64,000 bases of DNA from Acidobacteriota bacterium (GCA_028875725.1 JAPPCR010000006.1:1061786-1125785); one strand, 5' to 3'; counted from the first letter of the stretch, positions 25,911-36,220 are shown. Notes: a model not told the origin generated them from the letters alone. Numbers and translations are program-made.

Positions 25911-27068
25911 GTGAAGGCCCCCACGGTCCATCTCCGCTTCTCGCCCGCGGTCCTGCCGGAAGCGGCCGAGAACCTCCGTTCCGAGGTTCGGGAGCTACTC
26001 GAAGAAACGCGCGCCGGGGGCGTCTGGTTACCGGAGGGACTCTCCTGGTGGGGTCGCAACCCGGCGCTCAGCCGCGCGCTCGGCGACGCGGGCTTCATCG
26101 GCATGACGTGGCCGCGCCAGTACGGCGGATCGGAGCGGAGTTACCTGGAGCGCTACGTCGTGACAGAGGAGCTGCTGGCAGCCTGTGCGCCGACCGCGTT
26201 TCACTGGTTCGCCGACCGCCAGATCGGCCCAAGCATCCTGCGCTACGGCACCGAGGAGCAGAAGCAGCGTTTCCTGCCGCCGATCGCCCGTGGCGAGCTG
26301 TCTTTTGCGGTCGGCATGAGCGAGCCCGACTCCGGTTCCGATCTGGCCTCGATCCGCACCCGGGCCGAGCGCACGGACGGCGGCTGGCGGCTCAACGGCT
26401 CGAAGATCTGGACCTCCTACGCGCACGAGGCCGAGTACTGCGTCGCCCTGGTGCGCACGGAACCGAAGTCGGACAAGCGGCACGCCGGCATGAGCCAGGT
26501 CATCATCGATCTGAAGAACTCGGACGGGATCACGGTGCGTCCGATCATCGACCTCCCGGGCCGCCACGACTTCAACGAGGTTTTCTTCGAGGACACCTTC
26601 GTGCCGGACGACTGCCTGCTGGGCAATCCCGGGGACGGCTGGGAACAGGTGACGTCCGAGCTGGCCTACGAACGGAGCGGTCCGGAGCGCTTCCTGACGA
26701 ACTTCCATCTGCTGCGCGCACTGGTCGACGCGCTGGATGGGAGCGCGTCGCGGGCGGCGCGGCGCGAGGTCGGGCTACTCGTCAGCCGGCTCTGGGTGCT
26801 TCGAGCCGCCTCGGTTTCGGTTGCCGCGGCTCTTGAGGCCGGCGAGGCGCCGAACGTGGAGTCGGCCCTGGTCAAGGACCTGGGCACCAACTTCCAGCAG
26901 GAAGTACCGGAGATCGTCCGCCGCGTCGTGGCTGATGAAGGGGTTGCCGACGAGGTGGTCCTCGACATCCTGCGTCAGGTCGTCCTGGCCGCGCCCTCGT
27001 ACACGATCCAGGGCGGCGCGACGGAGATCCTCCGCGGCATCGTCGCCCGGGGACTGAGGCTGCGATGA
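25911..27068 (+). CDS. Acyl-CoA dehydrogenase, large subunit of a probable heteromer
   Basis: A 385-residue flavoprotein of the acyl-CoA dehydrogenase fold. The FAD/substrate segment G-M-S-E-P-D-S-G-S-D-L-A-S-I-R-T is at about residues 138-153, and the C-terminal Q-G-G-A-T-E-I-L-R-G-I adenosine-binding segment is present. The following gene, overlapping by 4 nt, encodes a second, divergent dehydrogenase subunit. In actinobacteria such adjacent pairs form alpha2beta2 enzymes that handle bulky acyl-CoAs such as sterol side chains. The GTG start has no Shine-Dalgarno, but TACTCT (25894-25899) ends 11 nt upstream, suggesting a leaderless or near-leaderless mRNA. Confidence 0.87.
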   Translation: MKAPTVHLRFSPAVLPEAAENLRSEVRELLEETRAGGVWLPEGLSWWGRNPALSRALGDAGFIGMTWPRQYGGSERSYLERYVVTEELLAACAPTAFHWFADRQIGPSILRYGTEEQKQRFLPPIARGELSFAVGMSEPDSGSDLASIRTRAERTDGGWRLNGSKIWTSYAHEAEYCVALVRTEPKSDKRHAGMSQVIIDLKNSDGITVRPIIDLPGRHDFNEVFFEDTFVPDDCLLGNPGDGWEQVTSELAYERSGPERFLTNFHLLRALVDALDGSASRAARREVGLLVSRLWVLRAASVSVAAALEAGEAPNVESALVKDLGTNFQQEVPEIVRRVVADEGVADEVVLDILRQVVLAAPSYTIQGGATEILRGIVARGLRLR

Positions 27069-28093
27069 GCGAGATGCGGCAGCTCCTCCTGGACACGGCG
27101 GTGCGCCTGTTCGAGGCGGCGTCGGCGGACGAAGTCTTCGAGGCGGTCGAGGAAGGCCGTTTCCCGGAGAACCACTGGCGGGCGATCGAGGACAACGGCC
27201 TGGTCGACATGCTCCTGCCCGAAGAAGCCGGGGGCGCCGGCGTCGACTTCGGCGACGCGATGGCGGTAGCGCGGACCGCCGGCGCCTTCGCGCTGCCGTT
27301 GCCCCTTGTCGAGACGATGATCGGCCGATGGCTGCTCTCGGGCGCCGGACTCGCGGCGCCCGCGGGTCCGCTGGGAATGGTGACGGCCGCGGGCCGACTC
27401 GAGGTGCCCTGGCCGGACAACATCTCGGCGCTGGTCGTGTCGGGCGCTACGGACCGCGTCGGCTGGGTCGCCGCCGGCGAAGTCGAGTCCGAGCGCGGCA
27501 CGAACAGTGCCGGTGAACCGGTGGGGCGATTGCGGGAGCCACCGCCGATCCCTCCGGGACAGTCGGGCGACGTGAGTTCGGAACCGTCTCCCTCCACCGT
27601 GATGGCGGTCGCCCGTAGCGCGATGATCGCCGGCGCCATGGAGCGCATCCTCGATCTGACGATCGAGCACGTTCAGGGACGGGTCCAGTTCGGGCGGCCG
27701 CTGGCCCGCTTCCAGGCAGTGCAACAGTTGATGGCGATCATGGCCAGCCATGCGGCTGTGGTGGGCGTCGCCTCGGATACGGCAGTTCTGGCGGTCGAGT
27801 CGACTCACGGGGAGGGGGACAGGAACGCCGCGTTCGTCGTAGCCTGTGCCAAGGCCCGCGCCAGCGAAGCCTGCTATGAGGTTACCCGTATCGCGCACCA
27901 GCTCCACGGCGCGATCGGCTACACGCGCGAGCACGACCTGCACCGCTTCACCCGCCGGCTCTGGGCCTGGCGCGACGCCGACGGGGACGAGGGCTACTGG
28001 CAGCAGCGGGTCGGCGAGATGGCGATTCGCTCCGGTGGGGCCGGCCTGTGGCCGCTGCTCGTCGAGGCGCGGTCTGCAGCGCTGGAGCGATAG
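27065..28093 (+). CDS. Acyl-CoA dehydrogenase, second subunit of a probable heteromer
   Basis: A 342-residue acyl-CoA dehydrogenase-fold protein. The N-terminal half is degenerate and carries a Gly/Pro-rich stretch around residues 139-175 where FAD-binding residues normally sit. The C-terminal half keeps R-V-Q-F-G-R-P-L-A-R-F-Q-A-V-Q and H-Q-L-H-G-A-I-G-Y-T-R-E-H-D-L-H, the FAD-contacting helices. ATG overlaps the previous stop as ATGA, so the two are translationally coupled. This uneven conservation fits the smaller partner of an alpha2beta2 acyl-CoA dehydrogenase that shares one FAD site with the larger subunit. Confidence 0.85.
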   Translation: MSEMRQLLLDTAVRLFEAASADEVFEAVEEGRFPENHWRAIEDNGLVDMLLPEEAGGAGVDFGDAMAVARTAGAFALPLPLVETMIGRWLLSGAGLAAPAGPLGMVTAAGRLEVPWPDNISALVVSGATDRVGWVAAGEVESERGTNSAGEPVGRLREPPPIPPGQSGDVSSEPSPSTVMAVARSAMIAGAMERILDLTIEHVQGRVQFGRPLARFQAVQQLMAIMASHAAVVGVASDTAVLAVESTHGEGDRNAAFVVACAKARASEACYEVTRIAHQLHGAIGYTREHDLHRFTRRLWAWRDADGDEGYWQQRVGEMAIRSGGAGLWPLLVEARSAALER

Positions 28094-28123
28094 GCTCCGC
28101 CTTTCACCGAGCCAGCCGTTTCG

Positions 28124-28537
28124 ATGTCGCTGACCTTCGAGCACGTCCACATCATCTGCGAGGACCCGCGCGCTTCCGCGCGCTGGTATCGGGACATGCT
28201 CGGCGCCACGATCTCGGGCGAGCACGAAGTTCGAGGCGCCCCGCAGATCCGGGTCGAGGTCGGTGGCGTGCTGGTGCTTCTGCGCGGCAAGCGGCCCGGA
28301 GAGGATCCGGCGTCGACCCGGCCGATGCGGGAGTACGAGGGCTACTCCAGCCACGACGAGTGGGGCACGGATCACTTCGGCTTCACCTACCGTGGGGATC
28401 TTCTGGACTATTGCGAGGAGTTACGCGGCGAGGGCGCGGAGTTCGCAGTCGAGCCCTGGGAGTTCGCGCCCGGCGTATTGCTCTGCTACCTCGCGGCACC
28501 CGACAACGTGAGCATCGAACTGGTTCAGGTGAAGTAG
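28124..28537 (+). CDS. VOC (glyoxalase/bleomycin-resistance fold) protein
   Basis: A 137-residue protein with the two beta-alpha-beta-beta-beta modules of the vicinal-oxygen-chelate fold: F-E-H-V-H-I-I-C-E-D-P-R-A-S-A-R-W-Y at the N-terminus, D-H-F-G-F-T-Y in the middle, and a C-terminal strand S-I-E-L-V-Q. Metal ligands would be His7 or His9, His84 and Glu131. Possible roles include methylmalonyl-CoA epimerase-like isomerisation or ring cleavage; within an acyl-CoA operon an epimerase-like role is attractive but unproven. It starts 30 nt after the dehydrogenase subunit gene. Confidence 0.82.
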   Translation: MSLTFEHVHIICEDPRASARWYRDMLGATISGEHEVRGAPQIRVEVGGVLVLLRGKRPGEDPASTRPMREYEGYSSHDEWGTDHFGFTYRGDLLDYCEELRGEGAEFAVEPWEFAPGVLLCYLAAPDNVSIELVQVK

Positions 28538-28553
28538 ATACCGGGAGAAGAGG

Positions 28554-29396
28554 ATGGACCAGTCGAGCGGGAACGGGCCGTACGTGGGCAAGCGGCTGAG
28601 CAGCGGGACCTTCGTCGTCGACGACGCCGTGCTCGCGGACTACTACGGCGGCCTGGAACTCGAACCGCCGACCTCCGGCCTGCTGCCGTCCACGATCGCG
28701 AGCGGCCCGGATGGCGACTACTTCCGCGAGATCGCGTTCGCCAACCAGACCGGGCATCTTTGGATGCGCGAGGAGTGGGCGCTCTTGGCGCCGATGAAGG
28801 CGGACACCGTCTACAGCGTCGATGGCGACATCTGCGACATCTACGACCGGCGCAACCGCGTCGTCGTCGACTACCGGGTCCGACTCAGCGACGGTGACGG
28901 CAGGGAGATCCTGGAGACCCACCATCACCAGAGCTTCCTGCGCGACCAGGAGTACGCCGGCGATGTCGAGCTGCGCGATCCGCGAAAGAAGCCGGGCGCG
29001 CGCCGCTTCGACGTGCCGGATGGCGAGAGGTTCGGGGGTCTGGAGCGCACGATCTCGCTTGAGATGTGCGGCCAGTTCTTCCACGGCAACGCGAACTACC
29101 ACACCGACAAGGAGGCGTCGCGCGAGCTGGGCTTCCAGGACGTCGTGGTCGGCGGCCGGATGACGATGGGCTACGTCGGCCACGTTCTCGAGGAGCGCTT
29201 CGGCGAGGCATGGTGGCGTAGCGGTTCCTTCGACCTCAAGTTCACGAACCCGGTGTGGCCGGGCGACACGATCACCGTCAATGGCGTCGTGACCGGCCCG
29301 GACCCGGACGACTCGGAACGCACCGCAGCGTTCGTGTGGATCGCCAAGACGGACGGCACGGTGGCGCTCATCGCCCGCGCCGGCGTTGCCGCGTGA
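28554..29396 (+). CDS. MaoC-like hydratase (hot-dog fold) protein
   Basis: A 280-residue protein, long enough for two hot-dog domains. The C-terminal half carries the recognisable hydratase signature: N-Y-H-T-D-K-E-A-S (about residue 181), then V-V-V-G-G-R-M-T-M-G-Y-V and W-P-G-D-T-I-T-V. The N-terminal half looks like a degenerate hot-dog copy (A-D-Y-Y-G-G-L-E, L-A-P-M-K-A-D-T-V-Y). MaoC enzymes hydrate enoyl-CoAs, which matches the acyl-CoA dehydrogenase genes upstream. GGAGAAGAGG precedes ATG 28554. Confidence 0.82.
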   Translation: MDQSSGNGPYVGKRLSSGTFVVDDAVLADYYGGLELEPPTSGLLPSTIASGPDGDYFREIAFANQTGHLWMREEWALLAPMKADTVYSVDGDICDIYDRRNRVVVDYRVRLSDGDGREILETHHHQSFLRDQEYAGDVELRDPRKKPGARRFDVPDGERFGGLERTISLEMCGQFFHGNANYHTDKEASRELGFQDVVVGGRMTMGYVGHVLEERFGEAWWRSGSFDLKFTNPVWPGDTITVNGVVTGPDPDDSERTAAFVWIAKTDGTVALIARAGVAA

Positions 29397-29425
29397 CTTC
29401 GACACTTCTCCCCACAGGAGCATCA

Positions 29426-30901
29426 ATGACGACTCGACGTTTTGCCCTCGCACTACTGCTCCTCCTGGTTGCCGCAGCGCCTCTTGCCGCGAACGACGCC
29501 GGCCGCGACTGCCGCGGCCTGGTTGCCCTGACCGACCTCGACCACGCGGTCGAGCCGGGGTTCCGGGTGCCCGCCGCGGAAGGTGTACCGGCCCATTGCC
29601 GCGTGCGCGGCGTCGTCAACCGGGCGATCCGTTTCGAGGTCACGCTCCCCGACGACTGGAACGGCCGGATGATGTTCAGCACCGTCGGCGGCGCCGCGGG
29701 TTTCATCGGCGATACGACGAGCCTGCTCGGCCGCGGCTTCGCGATGGCCTCGACCGACACGGGCCACGAGGGCCAGGACCGGGACTACGTGCGGCAGCCC
29801 GAGGCCCTGCTCGACTACGCCTACCGCGGCGTCCATCTTGCGACCGGGGCCGCCAAGCGGGTGATCCAGCACTACTACGGTCGGGAGATCGACTACTCCT
29901 ACGTCAAGGGCTGCTCGAACGGCGGTCGTGCGGCGATGCTGGAGGCGACCCGCTTCCCGGCCGACTACGACGGCGTCCTGGCCGGGGCCCCGGCCTTCCG
30001 TTTCCAGGAGTTCGTGCCCTGGATGATCGGCGGGGCGCGTCTGCAGGCGAAGCATCCGCTGACCGCGGAGTCGTTCCAGTTGCTCGGCAAGGCCTCCCGC
30101 GAGGCGTGCGACGCGCTGGACGGAGTCGAGGACGGCGTGATCGACGATCCGATGAAGTGCGCCGCGGACGTCTTCGATCTGAACGCCCTGCAATGCCCGC
30201 CGGACTCGACGGAGAACTGCCTCACCGCCGGCCAGCTCCAGACCGCCCGCTACATGTACGGGGACGTCGTCGACGCGGACGGCAACGTCCTTTCGCCGGG
30301 GGTGCCGCCCGGCGCCGAGGGCGCGGGCGACTGGGCCGCCTGGATGCTGCCGACCGCCCGGCGCGGGGCTCCGGACCAGTCCCTGATCGACGGCATGGAC
30401 GTGCTGCTCGAGGCCCTGATGCGCTTCGAGCCGGACTTCGACGTCGATGCGTTCGACCCGGTCGCCGACCGTGATCTGCTCGCAGCCGCCACCGCGCCCC
30501 TCGACGTGCTCACCGCGGACCTCTCTGCGTTCCGGGAACGCGGCGGCAAGCTGCTGATGTACCAGGGCTGGAACGACTACCCGCTGCGCCCGCAGCGCGC
30601 GATCGACTACCTGCACGCGGTGGAGAAGGAGAACGGCGGCGCGGAAGCGGCGGCGGATTTCTACCGTATGTTCATGGTCCCCGGCATGATCCACTGCGCC
30701 CGCGGTCCCGGCGCCTGGGTCGCCGACTACGTCGACCCGCTGGTGGCATGGACGGAGAAGGGCGTCGCCCCCGACCGCATCGAGGCGAGCCGCCCCGGGC
30801 CGGAGCCGGAGTTCACGCGGCCGCTCTGCGCGTATCCGAAGGCGGCGAAGTACAACGGCGAAGGCGACGTGAACGACGCGGCGAACTGGAGTTGCAGGTA
30901 G
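29426..30901 (+). CDS. Secreted tannase/feruloyl esterase family protein
   Basis: Exported alpha/beta-hydrolase of 491 residues that cleaves phenolic esters such as gallate or ferulate esters. ATG 29426 is chosen because a CAGGAG Shine-Dalgarno precedes it and a signal peptide follows (A-L-L-L-L-L-V-A-A-A-P-L-A-A). The family CS-D-HC motif is complete: Cys163-Ser164 in G-C-S-N-G-G-R, Asp384 in G-W-N-D-Y-P and His423-Cys424 in M-I-H-C, with a disulfide linking the two cysteines. It begins 29 nt after the MaoC-like gene, so released aromatic or acyl moieties may feed the upstream operon enzymes. Confidence 0.9.
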   Translation: MTTRRFALALLLLLVAAAPLAANDAGRDCRGLVALTDLDHAVEPGFRVPAAEGVPAHCRVRGVVNRAIRFEVTLPDDWNGRMMFSTVGGAAGFIGDTTSLLGRGFAMASTDTGHEGQDRDYVRQPEALLDYAYRGVHLATGAAKRVIQHYYGREIDYSYVKGCSNGGRAAMLEATRFPADYDGVLAGAPAFRFQEFVPWMIGGARLQAKHPLTAESFQLLGKASREACDALDGVEDGVIDDPMKCAADVFDLNALQCPPDSTENCLTAGQLQTARYMYGDVVDADGNVLSPGVPPGAEGAGDWAAWMLPTARRGAPDQSLIDGMDVLLEALMRFEPDFDVDAFDPVADRDLLAAATAPLDVLTADLSAFRERGGKLLMYQGWNDYPLRPQRAIDYLHAVEKENGGAEAAADFYRMFMVPGMIHCARGPGAWVADYVDPLVAWTEKGVAPDRIEASRPGPEPEFTRPLCAYPKAAKYNGEGDVNDAANWSCR

Positions 30902-30938
30902 TCGGCGTCATCCGGCGGACTGAGGAGAGGAGTTCGAC

Positions 30939-32510
30939 ATGGAAACGCGACAGAGGACCATCTACGCATCGGCGGTCGCACCGGCCCTCGGGCTTGCCCT
31001 TGCCATGGCGGGTTGCGCTCCCGCCCCGGACGCGGCTGAAGAAACGCCCGCGCCGCCCAACGTGATCATCGTCCTGGCCGACGATCTCGGTTACGGCGAC
31101 ATCGGCGCCAACGGCTCGACCGTCATCTCGACGCCGCACATCGACGAGCTGGCGGCGAACGGGGTGCGGCTGACCGACGGCTACGTTTCGGCGGCGGTCT
31201 GCAGCCCCATGCGGGCGGGGCTCTTCGCCGGCCGCTACCAGAACCGGTTCGGCTACGAGTACAACCCGACCGCGAACTACGAGCGGAACGCCGATGCGGA
31301 GCTCGGACTGCCCGAGGACGAGACGACGCTCGGCGACATGATGCAGGAGGCCGGCTACGTCACCGGTCTGGTCGGGAAATGGCATCTCGGTTTCCGCGAG
31401 CAGTACCACCCGCTGAGGCGCGGTTTCGACGAGTTCTTCGGCCATCTGGGCGGCGGCACGAGCTACGTCGATCCCAGCGATCCGGATGCCCATCGCTGGC
31501 CGAACACCCAGCCCGCCGCGACCGAGCAGGACGCGACCGCGTGGACGCCGGTCGTCGGCGACCGCGGCGACGGCCCGCGTGCGATCCTGGACGGCTACGA
31601 GCTCGTGGAAGTCGACGAGTACCTGACCGACGTGTTCGCGGACCGCGCCGTCAGCTTCATCGAGCGCCACGCGGACGAACCGTTCTTCCTGATGCTGGCG
31701 CCGAACGCGCCTCACACGCCGATTCAGGCCACGAGCAAGTACGTTGACCGCTACGCGCACATCGAGGAACCAGGGGCCCGGATCTATGCGGCCATGGTGT
31801 CGTCGGTCGACGACATGGTGGGCCGCGTCACCGCGACGCTGCGCGAGCACGGGCTGGAGGAGAACACGCTCGTCGTCTTCATCTCCGACAACGGCTGCAT
31901 CAACTACATGCCGGCGGTCATCTGCACGAACTCGCCGCTCTCCGGCGGCAAGCGCTATCACCTGGACGGCGGCATCCGGGTGCCGTACCTCGTCAAGTGG
32001 CCGGCGGGCCTGCCCCGAGGCGACGTCTACAGCCGGCCGGCGAGCGTCCTCGACCTGTACGCGACGATGGCCGCGGCAGCCGGGTCGGACGCGGGTACCG
32101 AGGACAGCGTGAACCTCCTGCCGTACCTGCGCGGCGAGATCGAGGAGCCGCCCCACGAGTACCTCTTCTGGCGGTCCCTGCCGAACGCAGCCGTTCGCTC
32201 GGGCAAGTGGAAGCTGTGGCGGGTCGACCTGACAGACCGGGACCCGGCTTCCGTGCTCGGTCTCGGCGGTCGCCTGCTGCCGGAGGAGGACTATCCGCCG
32301 GTGTCGGCGCACGGCCAGGTCACCGTGCTGCACGACCTCGAGGCGGACGTCGGCGAGCGGGTGAACGTGGCCGACCAGCACCCAGAGGTCGTCGAACGCC
32401 TCGAAGCGGCGCTCGCGGCCTGGGAGGCGGAACTGTCCGAACCGATGTGGGTCAGCAAGCGGTCGACGCTCGCCGAACTGCACGGCCAGGCGATCCAGCT
32501 CTATTTCTGA
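30939..32510 (+). CDS. Arylsulfatase (lipoprotein)
   Basis: Type I sulfatase, 523 residues, hydrolysing sulfate esters outside the inner membrane. A lipobox L-A-M-A-G-C places a lipidated Cys at residue 26. The formylglycine motif C-S-P-M-R lies at residues 88-92, with Cys88 to be oxidised by a maturase. D-D at 48-49 (V-L-A-D-D-L-G-Y-G-D) are metal ligands, and G-K-W-H-L-G and S-D-N-G are also present. GAGGAGAGGAG precedes the ATG. It follows the esterase gene and probably desulfates marine-type polysaccharides or phenolics, but the substrate is unassigned. The next genes are convergent. Confidence 0.93.
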   Translation: METRQRTIYASAVAPALGLALAMAGCAPAPDAAEETPAPPNVIIVLADDLGYGDIGANGSTVISTPHIDELAANGVRLTDGYVSAAVCSPMRAGLFAGRYQNRFGYEYNPTANYERNADAELGLPEDETTLGDMMQEAGYVTGLVGKWHLGFREQYHPLRRGFDEFFGHLGGGTSYVDPSDPDAHRWPNTQPAATEQDATAWTPVVGDRGDGPRAILDGYELVEVDEYLTDVFADRAVSFIERHADEPFFLMLAPNAPHTPIQATSKYVDRYAHIEEPGARIYAAMVSSVDDMVGRVTATLREHGLEENTLVVFISDNGCINYMPAVICTNSPLSGGKRYHLDGGIRVPYLVKWPAGLPRGDVYSRPASVLDLYATMAAAAGSDAGTEDSVNLLPYLRGEIEEPPHEYLFWRSLPNAAVRSGKWKLWRVDLTDRDPASVLGLGGRLLPEEDYPPVSAHGQVTVLHDLEADVGERVNVADQHPEVVERLEAALAAWEAELSEPMWVSKRSTLAELHGQAIQLYF

Positions 32511-32531
32511 GGCTGCGTGGCGCCTTCCGGC

Positions 32532-32885
32532 CTAGACCGAAACGATGTCGTCCAGGCCGAGTCCAAGGGCATCAGCAAGCCGGCGAAGCGTGTGCACGGA
32601 GCCGGTTCGTCGACCTGCTTCGATGTCAACGATCTGGACACGGCTGGTGTTCGCGGCGCGAGCCAGAGCGGCCTGCGAGAGACCGCGGTACTCCCGCCAG
32701 ACCCGCAGGGGCGACTCGCCGTCGATCAGGCGGCCGACCACCGTCTCGGGGACGAACTCCTCGGTTCCTGCATCGACTCTCGCTTCCACGGCCAGCCCGG
32801 CCTGAATGTCGGCCAAGTCCTCCTCGACGCCGCACAGGCGCTGATACTCGGCCTTCGGAATCGTCACGGTCTCGGTCATGGTCAC
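32532..32885 (-). CDS. XRE-family antitoxin (HigA-like)
   Basis: A 117-residue protein with a C-terminal helix-turn-helix: G-L-S-Q-A-A-L-A-R-A-A-N-T-S-R-V-Q-I-V-D-I-E-A-G (about residues 67-90). The N-terminal part (I-P-K-A-E-Y-Q-R-L) resembles antitoxins with an extra toxin-binding segment. It lies downstream of, and overlaps by 4 nt, a RelE/ParE-type toxin gene, the toxin-first order typical of Hig modules. It would neutralise the toxin and repress the shared promoter through the palindromes at 33155-33187. Confidence 0.88.
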   Translation of the reverse strand: MTMTETVTIPKAEYQRLCGVEEDLADIQAGLAVEARVDAGTEEFVPETVVGRLIDGESPLRVWREYRGLSQAALARAANTSRVQIVDIEAGRRTGSVHTLRRLADALGLGLDDIVSV

Positions 32886-33136
32886 TCCCTGTAGACACTG
32901 CCACGGCTGGCGATGTGAAGGATCTCAAGGCGATCACCGTCACGCATGATCGCCCGCCAATCGCCCACGCGGAGCCGGAGTAGTCCACCGGAGCCCCGAA
33001 GCCGGGAGACGTTGTTCTCCTGGGAAGCGGGACTCTCGACGAAAGCCCGGATCTTGCGGCGGATGCGGATGGCGTGGTTGCGGGGCATGCGAGTAAGGGT
33101 CCTCACGGCGCTCCGGCTGTAGACGACCTCCTTCAC
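32882..33136 (-). CDS. RelE/ParE-superfamily toxin
   Basis: An 84-residue protein from GTG 33136: V-K-E-V-V-Y-S-R-S-A-V-R-T-L-T-R-M-P, ending G-D-W-R-A-I-M-R-D-G-D-R-L-E-I-L-H-I. This is the RelE/HigB fold, with the C-terminal R-V-G-D-W-R and the final I-L-H-I strand. An ATG at 33223 would add 29 residues, but it lies 11 nt from the divergent gene start and upstream of a good promoter, so the internal GTG is favoured: a -35 TTGACG and -10 TACATT with a 17-nt spacer end 6 nt before the GTG. Product is probably an mRNA interferase or growth inhibitor. Confidence 0.85.
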   Translation of the reverse strand: MKEVVYSRSAVRTLTRMPRNHAIRIRRKIRAFVESPASQENNVSRLRGSGGLLRLRVGDWRAIMRDGDRLEILHIASRGSVYRE

Positions 33137-33142
33137 CGGGGG

Positions 33143-33187
33143 AATGTAGCGATAAGCGACAGTGTCGTCAAGAGCGACAGGGTCGTC
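33143..33187 (-). promoter_or_regulatory. Promoter and operator of the toxin-antitoxin operon
   Basis: On the minus strand, -35 TTGACG (33171-33166) and -10 TACATT (33148-33143) are 17 nt apart, and the -10 ends 6 nt before the toxin GTG, implying a leaderless transcript. Two copies of AGCGACAGxGTCGTC (33155-33169 and 33173-33187, one mismatch) overlap the -35. The first contains the palindrome CGACA-G-TGTCG. This is a good candidate antitoxin operator. A TATCAT hexamer (33190-33195) for the divergent gene is adjacent. Confidence 0.65.
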
Positions 33188-33234
33188 TGTATCATCCGCG
33201 CCATCCCCAATCAGCTCTGCCAAGAGGACAGACC

Positions 33235-34992
<1,758 letters not shown>

Positions 34993-35009
34993 CTGCGTCG
35001 GTGACACCC

Positions 35010-35188
35010 GCCAGCGACGTGGTCCGGAGGGGAGGGTCCCAGCGGCCGCTCGCGCTCTCTGGGTTCCGGGGAAGTCAGCGCTCGCTTCGGTCGGCTGCGT
35101 TTCGCGGCGGCGTTGGTTGACGGGAGGTCGGTGGGCGTCACTTGCCTCCAGCCCGCTGGGACCCTCCCCTCCGGACCACGCCGCTGGC
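35010..35188. repeat. Long inverted repeat (36-nt arms, 107-nt centre)
   Basis: The 260-nt gap between the amidohydrolase and the convergent DUF1684 gene contains two 36-nt arms, 35010-35045 and 35153-35188, that are reverse complements with one mismatch. The shared core includes GGTCCGGAGGGGAGGGTCCC. The 107-nt centre has no open frame of note. It could be a small non-autonomous element (MITE or REP-like) or a very long transcription-stopping hairpin. I see no second copy in the window and no clear target-site duplication. Confidence 0.75.
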
Positions 35189-35252
35189 TGGACGTCGTCG
35201 TTGGTTTCGGAACGCGGTTTCGGTGTCGGTGCGCCGGCCGTCTGGCCGGCCC

Positions 35253-36158
35253 TTACGGCTTCTGCGTGTACCTCTCGCCAGCCTCGACGGCGACAGGCAG
35301 GCGATTCCGCGGCGTAGCTAACGGACAGGTGGCGAACTCGGTGAAGACACAGGGTGGGTTGTAGGCCCTGTTGAAGTCGAGGACCGTCGTGCCGTCGGGG
35401 CCGGGCAGGGCGGCGGCCAGGTAGCGGCCGGCGGGGTAGGTCGTGTCGCCGGTTGTTGCATCGGCGAAGACGATCATGAACTCGTCGTTGGATCGATAGG
35501 CCTCCAGCGACAGTGACTGTCCCCCGGCCTCGAACTCGAGGGTGCCGGGGACGGTCGGCTCCCAGCCGAGGCCTTCGACCACGGTTGGCACCCGGATGGT
35601 TCGAGGTTCCGGGTAGGGCTCGAAACGGGCCTCGAGGCGCCAGCTCGGGTCGGCGGCGTAGGACTCGATGCCGGCGAAGGCGCTAATGGCCGGATGGTCG
35701 TAGTCCCGCAGCCGCACTCCGAGCCGATCCATCCGCCGGATCACGGTCCAGGCCAGGGAGCCGGATGTGAGAAGGGTGGCCTCCTTCTCCTGATCGTCGG
35801 CGAGGAGAAGCTCCGTGACGGGAGATCTGCCGTGCAGGATCTCGGTTCCCGTTGCAGCCCTGAAGGTCACCGTGCCGTTCCCGACCAGGAACTCGCCGAG
35901 CTTCGGCGGCGCCGAGCCTTCGGGCGTTACGAGGTCGTTGTCGGCTGAGGCGCCGAAGCTGTTGGGACCCTCTTCGAGCCAGTAGAGGCCCGCCAGGTTC
36001 AGCCAGCCGTCGGGGCCCTTGAGGGTCGCCACGCGCTGGCTGCGCCACTCCGTCAGCAGGTGCTCGTAGCTGCTCTGCGCCGAAACGTGGGTAGTGGCGG
36101 TCAGGGCGAGGATCGCTGCGATGGCGGAAGCTGATCGGACGATTCGATGCGGCTTCAC
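35253..36158 (-). CDS. Secreted DUF1684 family protein
   Basis: A 301-residue exported protein, signal peptide ending T-H-V-S-A-Q. GTG 36158 is chosen over ATG 36179 because GGAGAG lies 6 nt upstream of the GTG and the signal peptide starts there. The body opens L-L-T-E-W-R-x-x-R and W-L-N-L-A-G-L-Y-W-L, and the C-terminus carries the family block F-N-R-A-Y-N-P-P-C-V-F-T followed by T-C-P-L and N-R-L-P-V. These define DUF1684. The function is unknown; it is common in Bacteroidota and Acidobacteriota. It is transcribed divergently from the DUF1592 gene, with about 117 nt between. Confidence 0.88.
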   Translation of the reverse strand: MKPHRIVRSASAIAAILALTATTHVSAQSSYEHLLTEWRSQRVATLKGPDGWLNLAGLYWLEEGPNSFGASADNDLVTPEGSAPPKLGEFLVGNGTVTFRAATGTEILHGRSPVTELLLADDQEKEATLLTSGSLAWTVIRRMDRLGVRLRDYDHPAISAFAGIESYAADPSWRLEARFEPYPEPRTIRVPTVVEGLGWEPTVPGTLEFEAGGQSLSLEAYRSNDEFMIVFADATTGDTTYPAGRYLAAALPGPDGTTVLDFNRAYNPPCVFTEFATCPLATPRNRLPVAVEAGERYTQKP

Positions 36159-36220
36159 GATCCACTCTCCGGTGAGCATCCTATGGCCAAGCCGGGGCGC
36201 GGGGCTTCCACCAACGCTGT

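Noticed and set aside
33137..33223. N-terminal extension of the toxin to ATG 33223
   Set aside because: The extra residues do not fit the RelE family start, they would leave 11 nt to the divergent gene, and a good promoter lies inside them.
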